Part shown: positions 1 through 5,754 of the stretch, piece by piece
Numbering within the stretch: the stretch's first letter is position 1
Layout: each line of letters opens with the position of its first letter
The notes under the pieces: model-generated
The model's input: only the letters and a program-made list of their open reading frames with translations
Databases searched by the model: none
Told to the model about the DNA's origin: nothing
Source of the DNA: Congregibacter sp.
GTDB taxonomy: Bacteria > Pseudomonadota > Gammaproteobacteria > Pseudomonadales > Halieaceae
Direction of reading: 5' to 3'
DNA: 7,329 nucleotides
Assembly (NCBI GenBank): GCA_013911345.1
Contig: JACETJ010000062.1
Coordinates: forward strand, 1-7,329
Position numbers and translations under genes: made by a program

Positions 1-263
1 TTGTGCAGATCAGTTTGAATCGCACATCGCAGGATATTTTTGAGGCTTTTACTTCGGCTGCCGTGGATTTGCCAGAGGTGCAAGAGTGTTATCTGGTATC
101 TGGTAATTTCGACTACTTGTTAAAGGCCCGGGTCGCCGACATGAACGCGTACCGCATCTTGCTGGGTGAAACGCTACTGACCTTGCCGGGAGTGCTGGAC
201 TCCTCAAGTTATGTGGTCATGGAGCAGGTCAAGGAGTCTCTTATGTTGCCTGTCCCGATATAA
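1..263 (+). CDS. lrp: Lrp, leucine-responsive regulatory protein (3' part)
   Basis: This is the C-terminal half of an Lrp/AsnC-family regulator. The reading frame is open at the left edge, so the N-terminal helix-turn-helix lies outside the window. The visible 86 codons are the RAM (ligand-binding and oligomerisation) domain, a beta-alpha-beta-beta-alpha-beta fold. They contain LNRTSQDIFEAF, the LVSGNFDYLLKARVADM stretch with the family's G-x-x-D-Y signature, then LLGETLLTLPGV and a closing YVVMEQVKES. From memory this follows E. coli Lrp almost residue for residue, with only the last few residues different. It is therefore probably an Lrp orthologue rather than a general AsnC paralogue. The family acts as octamers or hexadecamers that control amino-acid metabolism in response to leucine. 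No clear intrinsic terminator follows the stop. Certainty is high for the family and good for the orthologue. Confidence 0.93.
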   Translation, partial: VQISLNRTSQDIFEAFTSAAVDLPEVQECYLVSGNFDYLLKARVADMNAYRILLGETLLTLPGVLDSSSYVVMEQVKESLMLPVPI

Positions 264-373
264 AGAGCTCTCGGGTGATAATAGGGGCAGTTACGGCGAT
301 ATCTCGTCGTAGTTGGGGGGGTGTCCTTGGGAGGTCGGGCAGGTGAGTGAGCTGAGCACAAGGCCGTAATGAC
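264..373. other. lrp-ydbH intergenic gap
   Basis: This 110-base gap holds a short palindrome directly after the lrp stop (AGAGCTCT, 264-271) and a -10-like GATAAT at 277-282 with no convincing -35 at 16-18 bases upstream. A run of seven G lies at 315-321. The promoter of the downstream operon may be here, but I cannot place it with confidence. Co-transcription with lrp is also possible because I see no hairpin with a T-run. Confidence 0.3.
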
Positions 374-2614
374 ATGACAGTGAAGAGACTGATCTCGGGG
401 CTCGCTGCTATCTTGCTCGTTCTGGTCGGGGCTGGAGGATTCATCGCGATCCGCTACTCCCCCGATCAGATTGCGAGATGGTTTTTGCCGGCGGATGTGA
501 CTCTGAACGGGCTTTCCGGGTTGTCATTTGGGTGGAGCGGGGGCGGCATTGAACAGCTCGACATCACATTGCCCCAGGGTCAGGTGGTTGCTCAAGAAGC
601 GCGGTGGATGTGGCAGCCCAAATTATCGACCACGTTGCCCCTGCGACTGGTCTCGATGTCTGCGGACGAGATCACATGGGTTGCATCAAGCCAGTCTGCG
701 TCCACACCCGCCGCCGCATCACTGGAACTTCAGATAGACGATTTCCGCAAGTCGACCTGGTGGCCAGCAGTGGAGACGGTCGAAGTTGAAGTGAACCGAC
801 TATCGCTGGATTTCGCCACAGACCGCGCCCTGGTCACTATGAAAGCGCCAATTTCGTTTCGACAAGGCACGTTGGCAGCGCAGTTGGGAGATCAGCGCAT
901 GGATATGATGTGGACCCAGCAAGCTGCTACCCACTGGCAAATGAGCGCCTCTCTTTCGGGGCCCAGAGAGCTGACTGCGGAGTGGGTAGTGCAGACCCAT
1001 GATGATCAATTGATGTTAGAGGGTGAACTGCAATTGGCCGATCTGCCGATATCGCACAGCAACATCGCAGTCACGCTAAATCCTTTTTTGAGCAGTAATA
1101 GCAATACTCCCATGCTGTCATTCTCCGCGATGACAGATGCGCCAATCCCTCAGCTTGCTGAGGGAAGAGTGATCGGACTTCAGGTGCGTGGGCACGTTGC
1201 GGCTAATGGGGCTGGCCACGTTTCAGCCGAGATGGCTCTGTCGGCGTCGCCGTTTGAGGCCGAGAGGCTGGGTGGAGATATTCGGGTAACCTGGGGTGAA
1301 TCGTTTGCTGCGCCGCAAGTCAGGCTGGTGGGCGGTGAGCTCAACCTGCTGGACGTCGCCTTGGGCGACCAACAGCTATCGCAGCTAGAAACGGGGCTGT
1401 CTGGAGAATGGGACTATGAGACAGGCGTTGGCGCCCTCGACACTGAAACACTCAGTCTCACAGTCAGCGACGAGGAGTGGATTGCGACCATTCACAGTAG
1501 CGGTCTGTCAATGAATATCAGCGCTGAGAGCGTCAGTGCCAGTGGCTCTATACAGATCGACGCGCAGGCTGAAGGTAAAGCCTTGCCCAGTCTTGACGCC
1601 GTGATGAGCCTTAATGCGGGTAAGGATGTTGTTCGGGCAGAGATAAGTGGCTACGCGCCGTGGGGGGCATTAGGGCAGCTGAGGTTGAGATATCCACTGG
1701 GCGCGGAACCTGTCAGTTTTGAAGCCCACCTGGACAGTGCGCTTTGGGATTGGCCGATGGTTCAGACAGAGCTATCTGCAATTAACGCGGAGCTTGCTGA
1801 ATTCGACGTGACCAGTCTCAATTTTACCCTCAACGTTGACGGTAAATATGATCAATCCGGACTGCAGGCGACCGTATCGGGTAGGGCCGGCGGCGGCTAT
1901 CTCAGTAGTGACAGTGTGGGTCTTGCGGGCCTGGCGGTCGCGCCGTTCGAATTGATTATTCAAGATGATGTGTTTGCGCTGGCGAATCCCCTGTCATTCG
2001 CTTTGGAGGGTATCAGCGCGGGTATCCCAATCACTGATCTCGCTGGCACGGTGGATTACGATCGGGGCGGCTGGGTCTTAACTCGCGCGGAGGGCCTGGC
2101 GCTGGGCGGCACGCTGATCATTGATCAGTTCCGCGACTTTTCTCGCGATGGCCCGCTGGGCACGGTGTACCTGAATGATATTGATCTCGCCGCCGTGGTC
2201 GAAATTGCGGGCACTGAAGGTGTCAACATTCAGGGCAGGGCGACGGCGGCGCTGCCCCTCATTTGGCAGAACGGCAAGATCCTGGTAGATGCCGGCACGC
2301 TCAGTGGAACGCCTGGCACCCTCCAGTATCAGCCGTCTATTGACCCTTCACAGATCGACCAGCGCGTGGGTGCCGTCGCTGCGGCGTTGTCAAATTTACG
2401 GTTCGAACAGCTTGATGCGGACATCACCTTGGATGAGGAGGGCGTGATGTTTTTGAGCACGTCCGTGCTCGGCAGTAACCCGGACTATCAGAATGGGCGG
2501 CAGGTAAAATTGAATTTGACTCTAGAGAACAATCTGCTCAGTCTATTGCAAAGTCTGCAAACCATTGAGTCCGTAAACTTGTGGGTGACGCGGCAATTTA
2601 AGCAGCAAAATTGA
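374..2614 (+). CDS. ydbH: YdbH-like AsmA-type intermembrane transport protein
   Basis: This gene encodes 746 residues. One N-terminal membrane anchor (about residues 5-28, LAAILLVLVGAGGFIAI) is followed by a long, mostly beta, Ser/Thr/Gly-rich periplasmic part of about 700 residues with no further membrane segment. It ends in a C-terminal stretch LNLTLENNLLSLLQSLQ. This architecture, together with the two genes behind it, identifies the YdbH group of AsmA-like proteins. E. coli YdbH is anchored in the inner membrane, spans the periplasm with a lipid-carrying groove, and works with YnbE in phospholipid movement to the outer membrane, partly redundantly with TamB and YhdP. At 746 residues it is shorter than E. 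coli YdbH (about 880). The ATG has only a weak ribosome site (AAGG at 360-363, 10 bases away). ynbE follows after 18 bases, indicating an operon. The assignment rests more on operon context and architecture than on primary sequence, which diverges strongly in this family. Confidence 0.82.
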   Translation: MTVKRLISGLAAILLVLVGAGGFIAIRYSPDQIARWFLPADVTLNGLSGLSFGWSGGGIEQLDITLPQGQVVAQEARWMWQPKLSTTLPLRLVSMSADEITWVASSQSASTPAAASLELQIDDFRKSTWWPAVETVEVEVNRLSLDFATDRALVTMKAPISFRQGTLAAQLGDQRMDMMWTQQAATHWQMSASLSGPRELTAEWVVQTHDDQLMLEGELQLADLPISHSNIAVTLNPFLSSNSNTPMLSFSAMTDAPIPQLAEGRVIGLQVRGHVAANGAGHVSAEMALSASPFEAERLGGDIRVTWGESFAAPQVRLVGGELNLLDVALGDQQLSQLETGLSGEWDYETGVGALDTETLSLTVSDEEWIATIHSSGLSMNISAESVSASGSIQIDAQAEGKALPSLDAVMSLNAGKDVVRAEISGYAPWGALGQLRLRYPLGAEPVSFEAHLDSALWDWPMVQTELSAINAELAEFDVTSLNFTLNVDGKYDQSGLQATVSGRAGGGYLSSDSVGLAGLAVAPFELIIQDDVFALANPLSFALEGISAGIPITDLAGTVDYDRGGWVLTRAEGLALGGTLIIDQFRDFSRDGPLGTVYLNDIDLAAVVEIAGTEGVNIQGRATAALPLIWQNGKILVDAGTLSGTPGTLQYQPSIDPSQIDQRVGAVAAALSNLRFEQLDADITLDEEGVMFLSTSVLGSNPDYQNGRQVKLNLTLENNLLSLLQSLQTIESVNLWVTRQFKQQN

Positions 2615-2632
2615 AGTTGGAGCGAGGTTGAT

Positions 2633-2821
2633 ATGTCAATACGACACTGTTTCGCCATAATGGTTCTGGCAGCGGGGTCTTGGAGCTGTACCCCCACTGT
2701 CGCGGTAGCCCCAGAGGGGCCCATTGAGCTCAATATCAACGTCAAGATCGAGCACGAGATTAAAGTTCAGGTCGATAAGGAACTGGACGACCTCTTCGCT
2801 GACGACAGCGAGCTCTTTTAG
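2633..2821 (+). CDS. ynbE: YnbE-like outer-membrane lipoprotein
   Basis: This is a 62-residue small lipoprotein. A short hydrophobic leader (residues 8-18) ends at Cys19, followed by TP and then the family signature PIELNINVKIEHEIKVQVDK and a tail ending DDSELF. From memory E. coli YnbE has the same size and the same CTP...NVKIEHEI... core. In E. coli, YnbE sits in the outer membrane and forms the distal end of the YdbH bridge by beta-strand stacking with YdbH. The residues before the cysteine (G-S-W-S) are a poor lipobox: serine at -3 and tryptophan at -2 instead of small aliphatic residues. The ATG at 2633 has GAGG at 2624-2627, five bases upstream. An in-frame ATG at 2660 would leave too short a leader. 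The gene lies between ydbH (18-base gap) and ydbL (34-base gap). Confidence 0.88.
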   Translation: MSIRHCFAIMVLAAGSWSCTPTVAVAPEGPIELNINVKIEHEIKVQVDKELDDLFADDSELF

Positions 2822-2844
2822 AAATCCCGGATTGCCATGTTGCG

Positions 2845-2850
2845 AGGAGG
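2845..2850 (+). promoter_or_regulatory. Strong ribosome binding site of ydbL
   Basis: AGGAGG lies five bases before the ATG at 2856. It fixes that start over the upstream in-frame ATG at 2724, which lies inside ynbE and would add 44 residues that do not resemble a signal peptide. Confidence 0.75.
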
Positions 2851-2855
2851 AGACT

Positions 2856-3188
2856 ATGAATAGATTGACGAAATTGATCCTGGCGGTATGTCTGACCTTT
2901 GCCACGTTGACTGCGGTGGCGATGGATTTGAATACGGCCAAATCACGAGGTTTTCTCGGAGAGCAGCAGAATGGGTACCTGGGCTTGGTTGATCGCAGTG
3001 CGCCAGCAGACGTAAAAAGCCTCATGCAAAAAGTGAACGAGCAGCGTCGTGCGAATTATCAGTCGATCGCCCGAGCCAATGAGCTACCGCTTCAGTCTGT
3101 GGAATCTCTTGCGGGTCAAAAGGCGATAGACAAGACGTCTCGGGGGAATTACGTTCAGGCCCCCAATGGGCAATGGGTCAAGAAGTAA
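2856..3188 (+). CDS. ydbL: YdbL-like periplasmic DUF1318 protein
   Basis: The product has 110 residues. It has a classical signal peptide (Lys in MNRLTK, a hydrophobic core, then TLTAVA as cleavage site before MDLN) and a small mature domain. That domain has the DUF1318/YdbL hallmarks: LNTAKSRGFLGEQQNGYLG near the start, VNEQRRANYQSIA in the middle, and a C-terminal LAGQKAIDK...GNYVQAPNGQWVKK. E. coli YdbL shows the same order of blocks and the same G-x-Y-V-Q...G-x-W-x-x-K end. It is the third member of the ydbH-ynbE-ydbL operon. In E. coli genetics it modulates the YdbH-YnbE bridge, possibly as a chaperone-like factor, and its exact activity is unsettled. The start is set by the strong AGGAGG just upstream. 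Confidence 0.9.
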   Translation: MNRLTKLILAVCLTFATLTAVAMDLNTAKSRGFLGEQQNGYLGLVDRSAPADVKSLMQKVNEQRRANYQSIARANELPLQSVESLAGQKAIDKTSRGNYVQAPNGQWVKK

Positions 3189-3230
3189 CGCTCTGGTAGC
3201 CCTAGATTACTCAGTCTCTGATCTGGTCGG

Positions 3231-3252
3231 ACCTAGACCTAGACCTAGACCC
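3231..3252. repeat. Hexanucleotide tandem repeat ACCTAG
   Basis: Three perfect ACCTAG units are followed by ACCC, in the convergent gap between ydbL and the minus-strand gene. A fourth CCTAGA stands alone at 3201-3206. CTCTGG (3191-3196) and CCAGAG (3251-3256) flank the region as a distant inverted pair. No T-run follows on either strand, so it is not a recognisable intrinsic terminator. Confidence 0.85.
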
Positions 3253-3261
3253 AGAGCAGTA

Positions 3262-4119
3262 TCAGAAAGGCCACAGTGGTTGGCAGGCGCCCGCAGGCAC
3301 AATATTGGTGAAGTCTGACCCCGTGTCGCTTCTATCAAGCACTTTCCAGGAGCCGCCGCTGCCACTCGGCAGCTGCCAGGTGCCATCAGTGATCTTCCCC
3401 GCCAGAATATCTGCACCAAACGTGGCCCAACCGACCTGATTACCCTGAGCAAGGCTAACGTTGGTGAAGATACCTTGGAACTGCGTTCCGTCCCAACGTG
3501 TGGCGATCATTCCTCGATCGGCGTAGTCGCCAAATAAGAATAGATCGGCGTGACGTAACCGCAGCTCGTCATGTTCGCTCTGCCAGGTGCCATTCAAGGT
3601 GGCGTTGTTATTAGAGATGTGTGGCATATCCACCTTGTCCGTATTGAAATTGGCGAACGAGCTGGGGATCAGCGCACTGGTTTGGGTGCCATCCCAGGAT
3701 TGACCAGCGCCAGCCTCACCGAACCGGTACACCCCGCTGAAGCGGCCAGCCTCCGAAATGCGGAAGGAGAACTGCCCGTATTGGTCGCCATTGGTAAAGA
3801 CCCCCGCAATGCAGTCTGAGGTCACTACCTCACCGAACAAGATGCCGACGCTGCCGTAGTCGCCGATGACAACGTTGTCCGTTTGAATCAGTTTTAGCTG
3901 TCCAAAGCTTGAGTCCCAGGTGCCGCCAAAGAGGCCATCGGACATCGGCAGCTGGCTCAGATCTACCTGTTGTATCGCTGTGCTCGTGGCGATATCGGGT
4001 AGAGCGATATCCACGATTTTGGGAGTCTGCGCCGCTGGCTCTCCCGGCAAAAAGGCTAAAGCAACGGCGGGTATAATGGCTGCAAGCTGGCGGTTCATCT
4101 TGGTAGCTATTTTCAACAT
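3262..4119 (-). CDS. Exported protein of unknown function with two GTW...GDY repeats
   Basis: I do not recognise a named family. The 285 residues start with a likely signal peptide (hydrophobic core about 12-24, cleavage near EPAAQ at 27-31), so the protein is probably periplasmic or secreted. The rest is largely two diverged copies of a beta-rich unit. GTW at 66 and GDY at 86 in the first copy match GTW at 177 and GDY at 197 in the second, at identical spacing. Each copy continues with an A/QG-V/I-FTN block (105-110 and 215-220) and a Gly-rich segment ending in a Trp (142 and 258). The pattern resembles small antiparallel beta-barrel repeats in other exported proteins, but that is inference. 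Cys103 and Cys279 could form a disulphide. The start at 4119 has GGAG eight bases upstream (4128-4131). The alternative Met8 at 4098 has no such site. It faces ydbL convergently and lies 163 bases downstream of the sigma-factor operon on the same strand. Confidence 0.8.
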   Translation of the reverse strand: MLKIATKMNRQLAAIIPAVALAFLPGEPAAQTPKIVDIALPDIATSTAIQQVDLSQLPMSDGLFGGTWDSSFGQLKLIQTDNVVIGDYGSVGILFGEVVTSDCIAGVFTNGDQYGQFSFRISEAGRFSGVYRFGEAGAGQSWDGTQTSALIPSSFANFNTDKVDMPHISNNNATLNGTWQSEHDELRLRHADLFLFGDYADRGMIATRWDGTQFQGIFTNVSLAQGNQVGWATFGADILAGKITDGTWQLPSGSGGSWKVLDRSDTGSDFTNIVPAGACQPLWPF

Positions 4120-4150
4120 GCGCTAATCTCCATCCCGGACTGCGCTCAAT

Positions 4151-4181
4151 ATTACATTTCCCTGTGGTGTTGATGAAGCAA
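4151..4181 (-). promoter_or_regulatory. Possible sigma-70 promoter for the GTW/GDY-repeat gene
   Basis: On the minus strand TTGCTT (4181-4176) and TGTAAT (4156-4151, five of six to TATAAT) are separated by 19 bases. This would put transcription start roughly 25 bases before the start codon at 4119. The spacer is long and the -35 is poor, so this is only a candidate. Confidence 0.25.
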
Positions 4182-4195
4182 TCGCTGGCAATACC

Positions 4196-4209
4196 CTCAG
4201 GAACCTGAG
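4196..4209. repeat. Perfect inverted repeat CTCAGG-AA-CCTGAG
   Basis: Two 6-base arms with a 2-base centre lie in the gap between the sensor gene and the GTW/GDY-repeat gene, about 15 bases upstream of the candidate -35. It could be an operator or a small hairpin. No T-run follows on either strand. Confidence 0.5.
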
Positions 4210-4241
4210 TAAGAGCATGAGAGTGGTCTGCCCAATTTCCC

Positions 4242-4259
4242 CTGGCACTGAAAAGCCAG
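4242..4259. repeat. Short stem-loop CTGGC / GCCAG after the sensor gene
   Basis: Arms of five bases with an 8-base loop lie about 24 bases past the stop of the minus-strand sensor gene. It might help end the operon transcript or protect its 3' end, but it is short and lacks a T-run on the minus strand. Confidence 0.3.
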
Positions 4260-4282
4260 ATCCGCGATGTCCTCACTAGAAC

Positions 4283-4762
4283 TTAATGTGTTGCGGGAGG
4301 TCGGTCATTTCCGGGCGGTCTCTTATGGGGACGGCGGCCCGGAGGGGAGCCTCGCAGCAGCCGCTGCACTACGGCGGCTCTCTGCGGTGGTGATAGCAAA
4401 GGCAGGACATTTGCCGCTGACGTGTGCAGCAGAAGCTGATACTCCGCATTGGTTTCGCGAAGATCCGACAGGACTCCGTTGAGGGCGTCGGCGTCCAAGT
4501 CTGACGCTCGCACCATATTCATTAGTCGCTGATCAACGATACGTAGTTCTTGTCTTAGTGACTGGGCGATGGGCCGTTGTTCCTCAAGTATCTGCCTGAT
4601 CGCAGCGCGAGTCGCCTGATCCAAATCGGCAGTCGCCCACGCCATAGGGGGGGGAGGTCGCCGAGAGCCACTGACCCATTCTCCTGTCAGTGCTCCGACG
4701 AGTAACAGGTTGATTGCCACAGAAATCAACAACATTGGGTAACTGACTGAGCGTTTACTCAT
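4283..4762 (-). CDS. Membrane-anchored CnrX/CpxP-like periplasmic sensor protein
   Basis: The product has 159 residues: a short basic start, one membrane segment (about 9-27, LLISVAINLLLVGALTG), a proline run at 36-39, and then an all-helical periplasmic domain (about 45-137). That domain has the pattern of the 'periplasmic heavy-metal sensor' / Spy-CpxP-like families. It contains RQILEEQRPIAQSLRQELR, an aspartate-rich turn SDLDADAL, LSDLRETNAEYQLLLHT and a final LLSPPQRAAVVQRL. Such proteins sit beside ECF sigma and anti-sigma genes, CnrYXH of Cupriavidus being the model, where CnrX reads Ni/Co and releases the sigma via the anti-sigma. This protein has only three His (113, 146, 159) and no Cys, so a CnrX-type metal site is not evident. 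The tail is Arg/Pro-rich. The start overlaps the anti-sigma stop by 8 bases and has a perfect ribosome site. An 8-base C run lies in codons 37-39. Confidence 0.78.
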   Translation of the reverse strand: MSKRSVSYPMLLISVAINLLLVGALTGEWVSGSRRPPPPMAWATADLDQATRAAIRQILEEQRPIAQSLRQELRIVDQRLMNMVRASDLDADALNGVLSDLRETNAEYQLLLHTSAANVLPLLSPPQRAAVVQRLLRGSPPGRRPHKRPPGNDRPPATH

Positions 4763-5204
4763 TGGATGTCACCTCCGGTATTGGATTGAGGAGGGAGAAC
4801 TCTGTTGCCGACCAGTCCTCGACACTGTTCGCCCCCTGCAGACCCCAGAAGAAGCCGATCATTATCGGCGTAGCGGCAAACGCTAGGCGTTGCCAGCCGA
4901 CTAGGGGGCTCAGCAAATCGTCGATGAAGGAGAGCCACCACTGCCGCTCCGGAGACGCCTGAGGTGGTAAAGATTCTGGCAGCGAAAACGGGTGAAGTTG
5001 TGGTTGCGCATCCCATAGATCTAGTAGCGAGTCGAGGCTCGCAGCTGTGTTTCTCTGCGCCCGCAAGTCAGTAGATTGCGTCAGCAGCATCAGCATGGCT
5101 TCCCGCTCTGCTTCAGGCCAGCGATCGGGTATGGCGCCATAGGCATCAAGGATGTCTTTGGCACGTTCCAGCGACAGTGCCGGTTCAGACTCGGACGTTT
5201 TCAT
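4755..5204 (-). CDS. Anti-sigma factor candidate (AYGAxPxRWP motif, one membrane segment)
   Basis: This 149-residue protein has a cytoplasmic N-terminal region with LSLERAKDILDAYGAIPDRWPEAE compressed around residues 11-33, a motif I associate with small proteins next to ECF sigma genes in proteobacteria. It then has a helical region (34-66), an amphipathic or Trp-rich stretch (88-104), one membrane segment (about 105-124, LAFAATPIMIGFFWGL), and a short periplasmic tail of about 25 residues. Topology and position, straight after the sigma gene and before the sensor gene, suit a membrane anti-sigma that holds the sigma at the inner membrane. No zinc anti-sigma motif (HxxxCxxC) is present and there is no cysteine at all. 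It overlaps the sigma gene by 20 bases with GAGGA about six bases before its ATG, and overlaps the sensor gene by 8 bases, so translation is likely coupled. The function is inferred from context. Confidence 0.7.
   Translation of the reverse strand: MKTSESEPALSLERAKDILDAYGAIPDRWPEAEREAMLMLLTQSTDLRAQRNTAASLDSLLDLWDAQPQLHPFSLPESLPPQASPERQWWLSFIDDLLSPLVGWQRLAFAATPIMIGFFWGLQGANSVEDWSATEFSLLNPIPEVTSNE
4769..4776 (-). promoter_or_regulatory. Perfect ribosome binding site of the sensor gene
   Basis: The minus strand reads GGAGGTGA, fully complementary to the 3' end of 16S rRNA, six bases before the ATG at 4762. It lies inside the anti-sigma coding sequence. It is the strongest such site in the operon and suggests the sensor is made in excess over the sigma and anti-sigma. 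Confidence 0.8.
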
Positions 5205-5718
5205 GTGGATTCCTCAAATATTGTTTCAGTTCTCGGCGCGCCCTGACCAGCAAGGATTCTAGGGCGCGAACCGAAATGTCCATGATTTGCGCGACATCCC
5301 GGTTTGGCAGGGATTGGTAATAGGTCAGGATGAGTGCGGTTCGATGGCGCTGGGACAATGCGCTGATGGCGGTGGTCAATTGCCGATGGGTTTCTTGTGT
5401 CTGTAAGAGGGTCTCAGGGCTCTCGCCTGAGCCGATGATTGTGTCGGCGTTTTCTTTCAGGGGCTGCTCGCGGCCCTGGCGGCGCATAATATCGATGCAG
5501 AGGTTGTGAGCGATTTGGTGTAGCCATGTGGAGAGCCGCGCTCGATCAGGATCGTAATGAGCAGCCTCGAGCCAGACTTTCATCAAGGTCTCCTGGAGGA
5601 CTTCCTCGGCTCGCTGACGCTGCAGTAGCATCCTCAGAGCAAATCGCTCTATGGCCGGTGTATGGATCTCAACGATTGCGGCAAAGGCATCGCGATCGCC
5701 TCGCGAAACCCGCCGCAT
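5185..5718 (-). CDS. ECF (extracytoplasmic function) RNA polymerase sigma factor
   Basis: This 177-residue sigma-70 family factor has regions 2 and 4 only. Region 2 covers about 8-80: RGDRDAFAAIVEIH, the core-binding AEEVLQETLMKVWLEA at 38-52, and the -10 recognition segment with STWLHQIAHNLCIDIMRR. A linker at 81-110 follows. Region 4 covers about 112-168 with ALSQRHRTALILTYYQ and the helix-turn-helix NRDVAQIMDISVRALESLL. It would direct RNA polymerase to a small regulon, often including its own operon, when released from the anti-sigma. The first ATG in the frame is at 5718, but the family's usual N-terminal acidic-Leu stretch continues upstream (DESDL precedes the Met), with no ATG, GTG or TTG before the stop at 5755. 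The ribosome site is weak, so initiation may depend on coupling to the EF-hand gene 36 bases upstream. Confidence 0.93.
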   Translation of the reverse strand: MRRVSRGDRDAFAAIVEIHTPAIERFALRMLLQRQRAEEVLQETLMKVWLEAAHYDPDRARLSTWLHQIAHNLCIDIMRRQGREQPLKENADTIIGSGESPETLLQTQETHRQLTTAISALSQRHRTALILTYYQSLPNRDVAQIMDISVRALESLLVRARRELKQYLRNPHENVRV

Positions 5719-5754
5719 TAAATCCGATTCATCGATTCTGTCGATTGGGGTGAC

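Noticed and set aside
315..321. Run of seven G as a phase-variable promoter element upstream of ydbH
   Set aside because: It is short, and no promoter elements are positioned around it to make length variation matter.
2724..2855. 44-codon N-terminal extension of ydbL from an upstream ATG
   Set aside because: It overlaps ynbE in another frame, lacks signal peptide character, and the strong AGGAGG before 2856 decides the start.
2636..3025. 129-codon minus-strand open frame across ynbE and the start of ydbL
   Set aside because: It is antisense to two genes recognised by conserved protein sequence, and its translation shows no coherent domain, signal or membrane pattern.
3189..3261. CRISPR-like or minisatellite array
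   Set aside because: There are only three and a half 6-base units, with no spacers and no nearby cas genes.
3571..3819. 82-codon plus-strand frame inside the minus-strand repeat-protein gene
   Set aside because: It is a shadow of the real gene and has no similarity or start signal.
3830..4276. 148-codon minus-strand frame overlapping the start of the GTW/GDY-repeat gene
   Set aside because: It conflicts with the better-supported frame that has a signal peptide, ribosome site and internal repeats. Its product is rich in Arg, Trp and Ser with no recognisable pattern.
4267..4482. 71-codon plus-strand frame antisense to the sensor gene
   Set aside because: It has no ribosome site or domain, and it mirrors the GC-rich codon pattern of the real gene.
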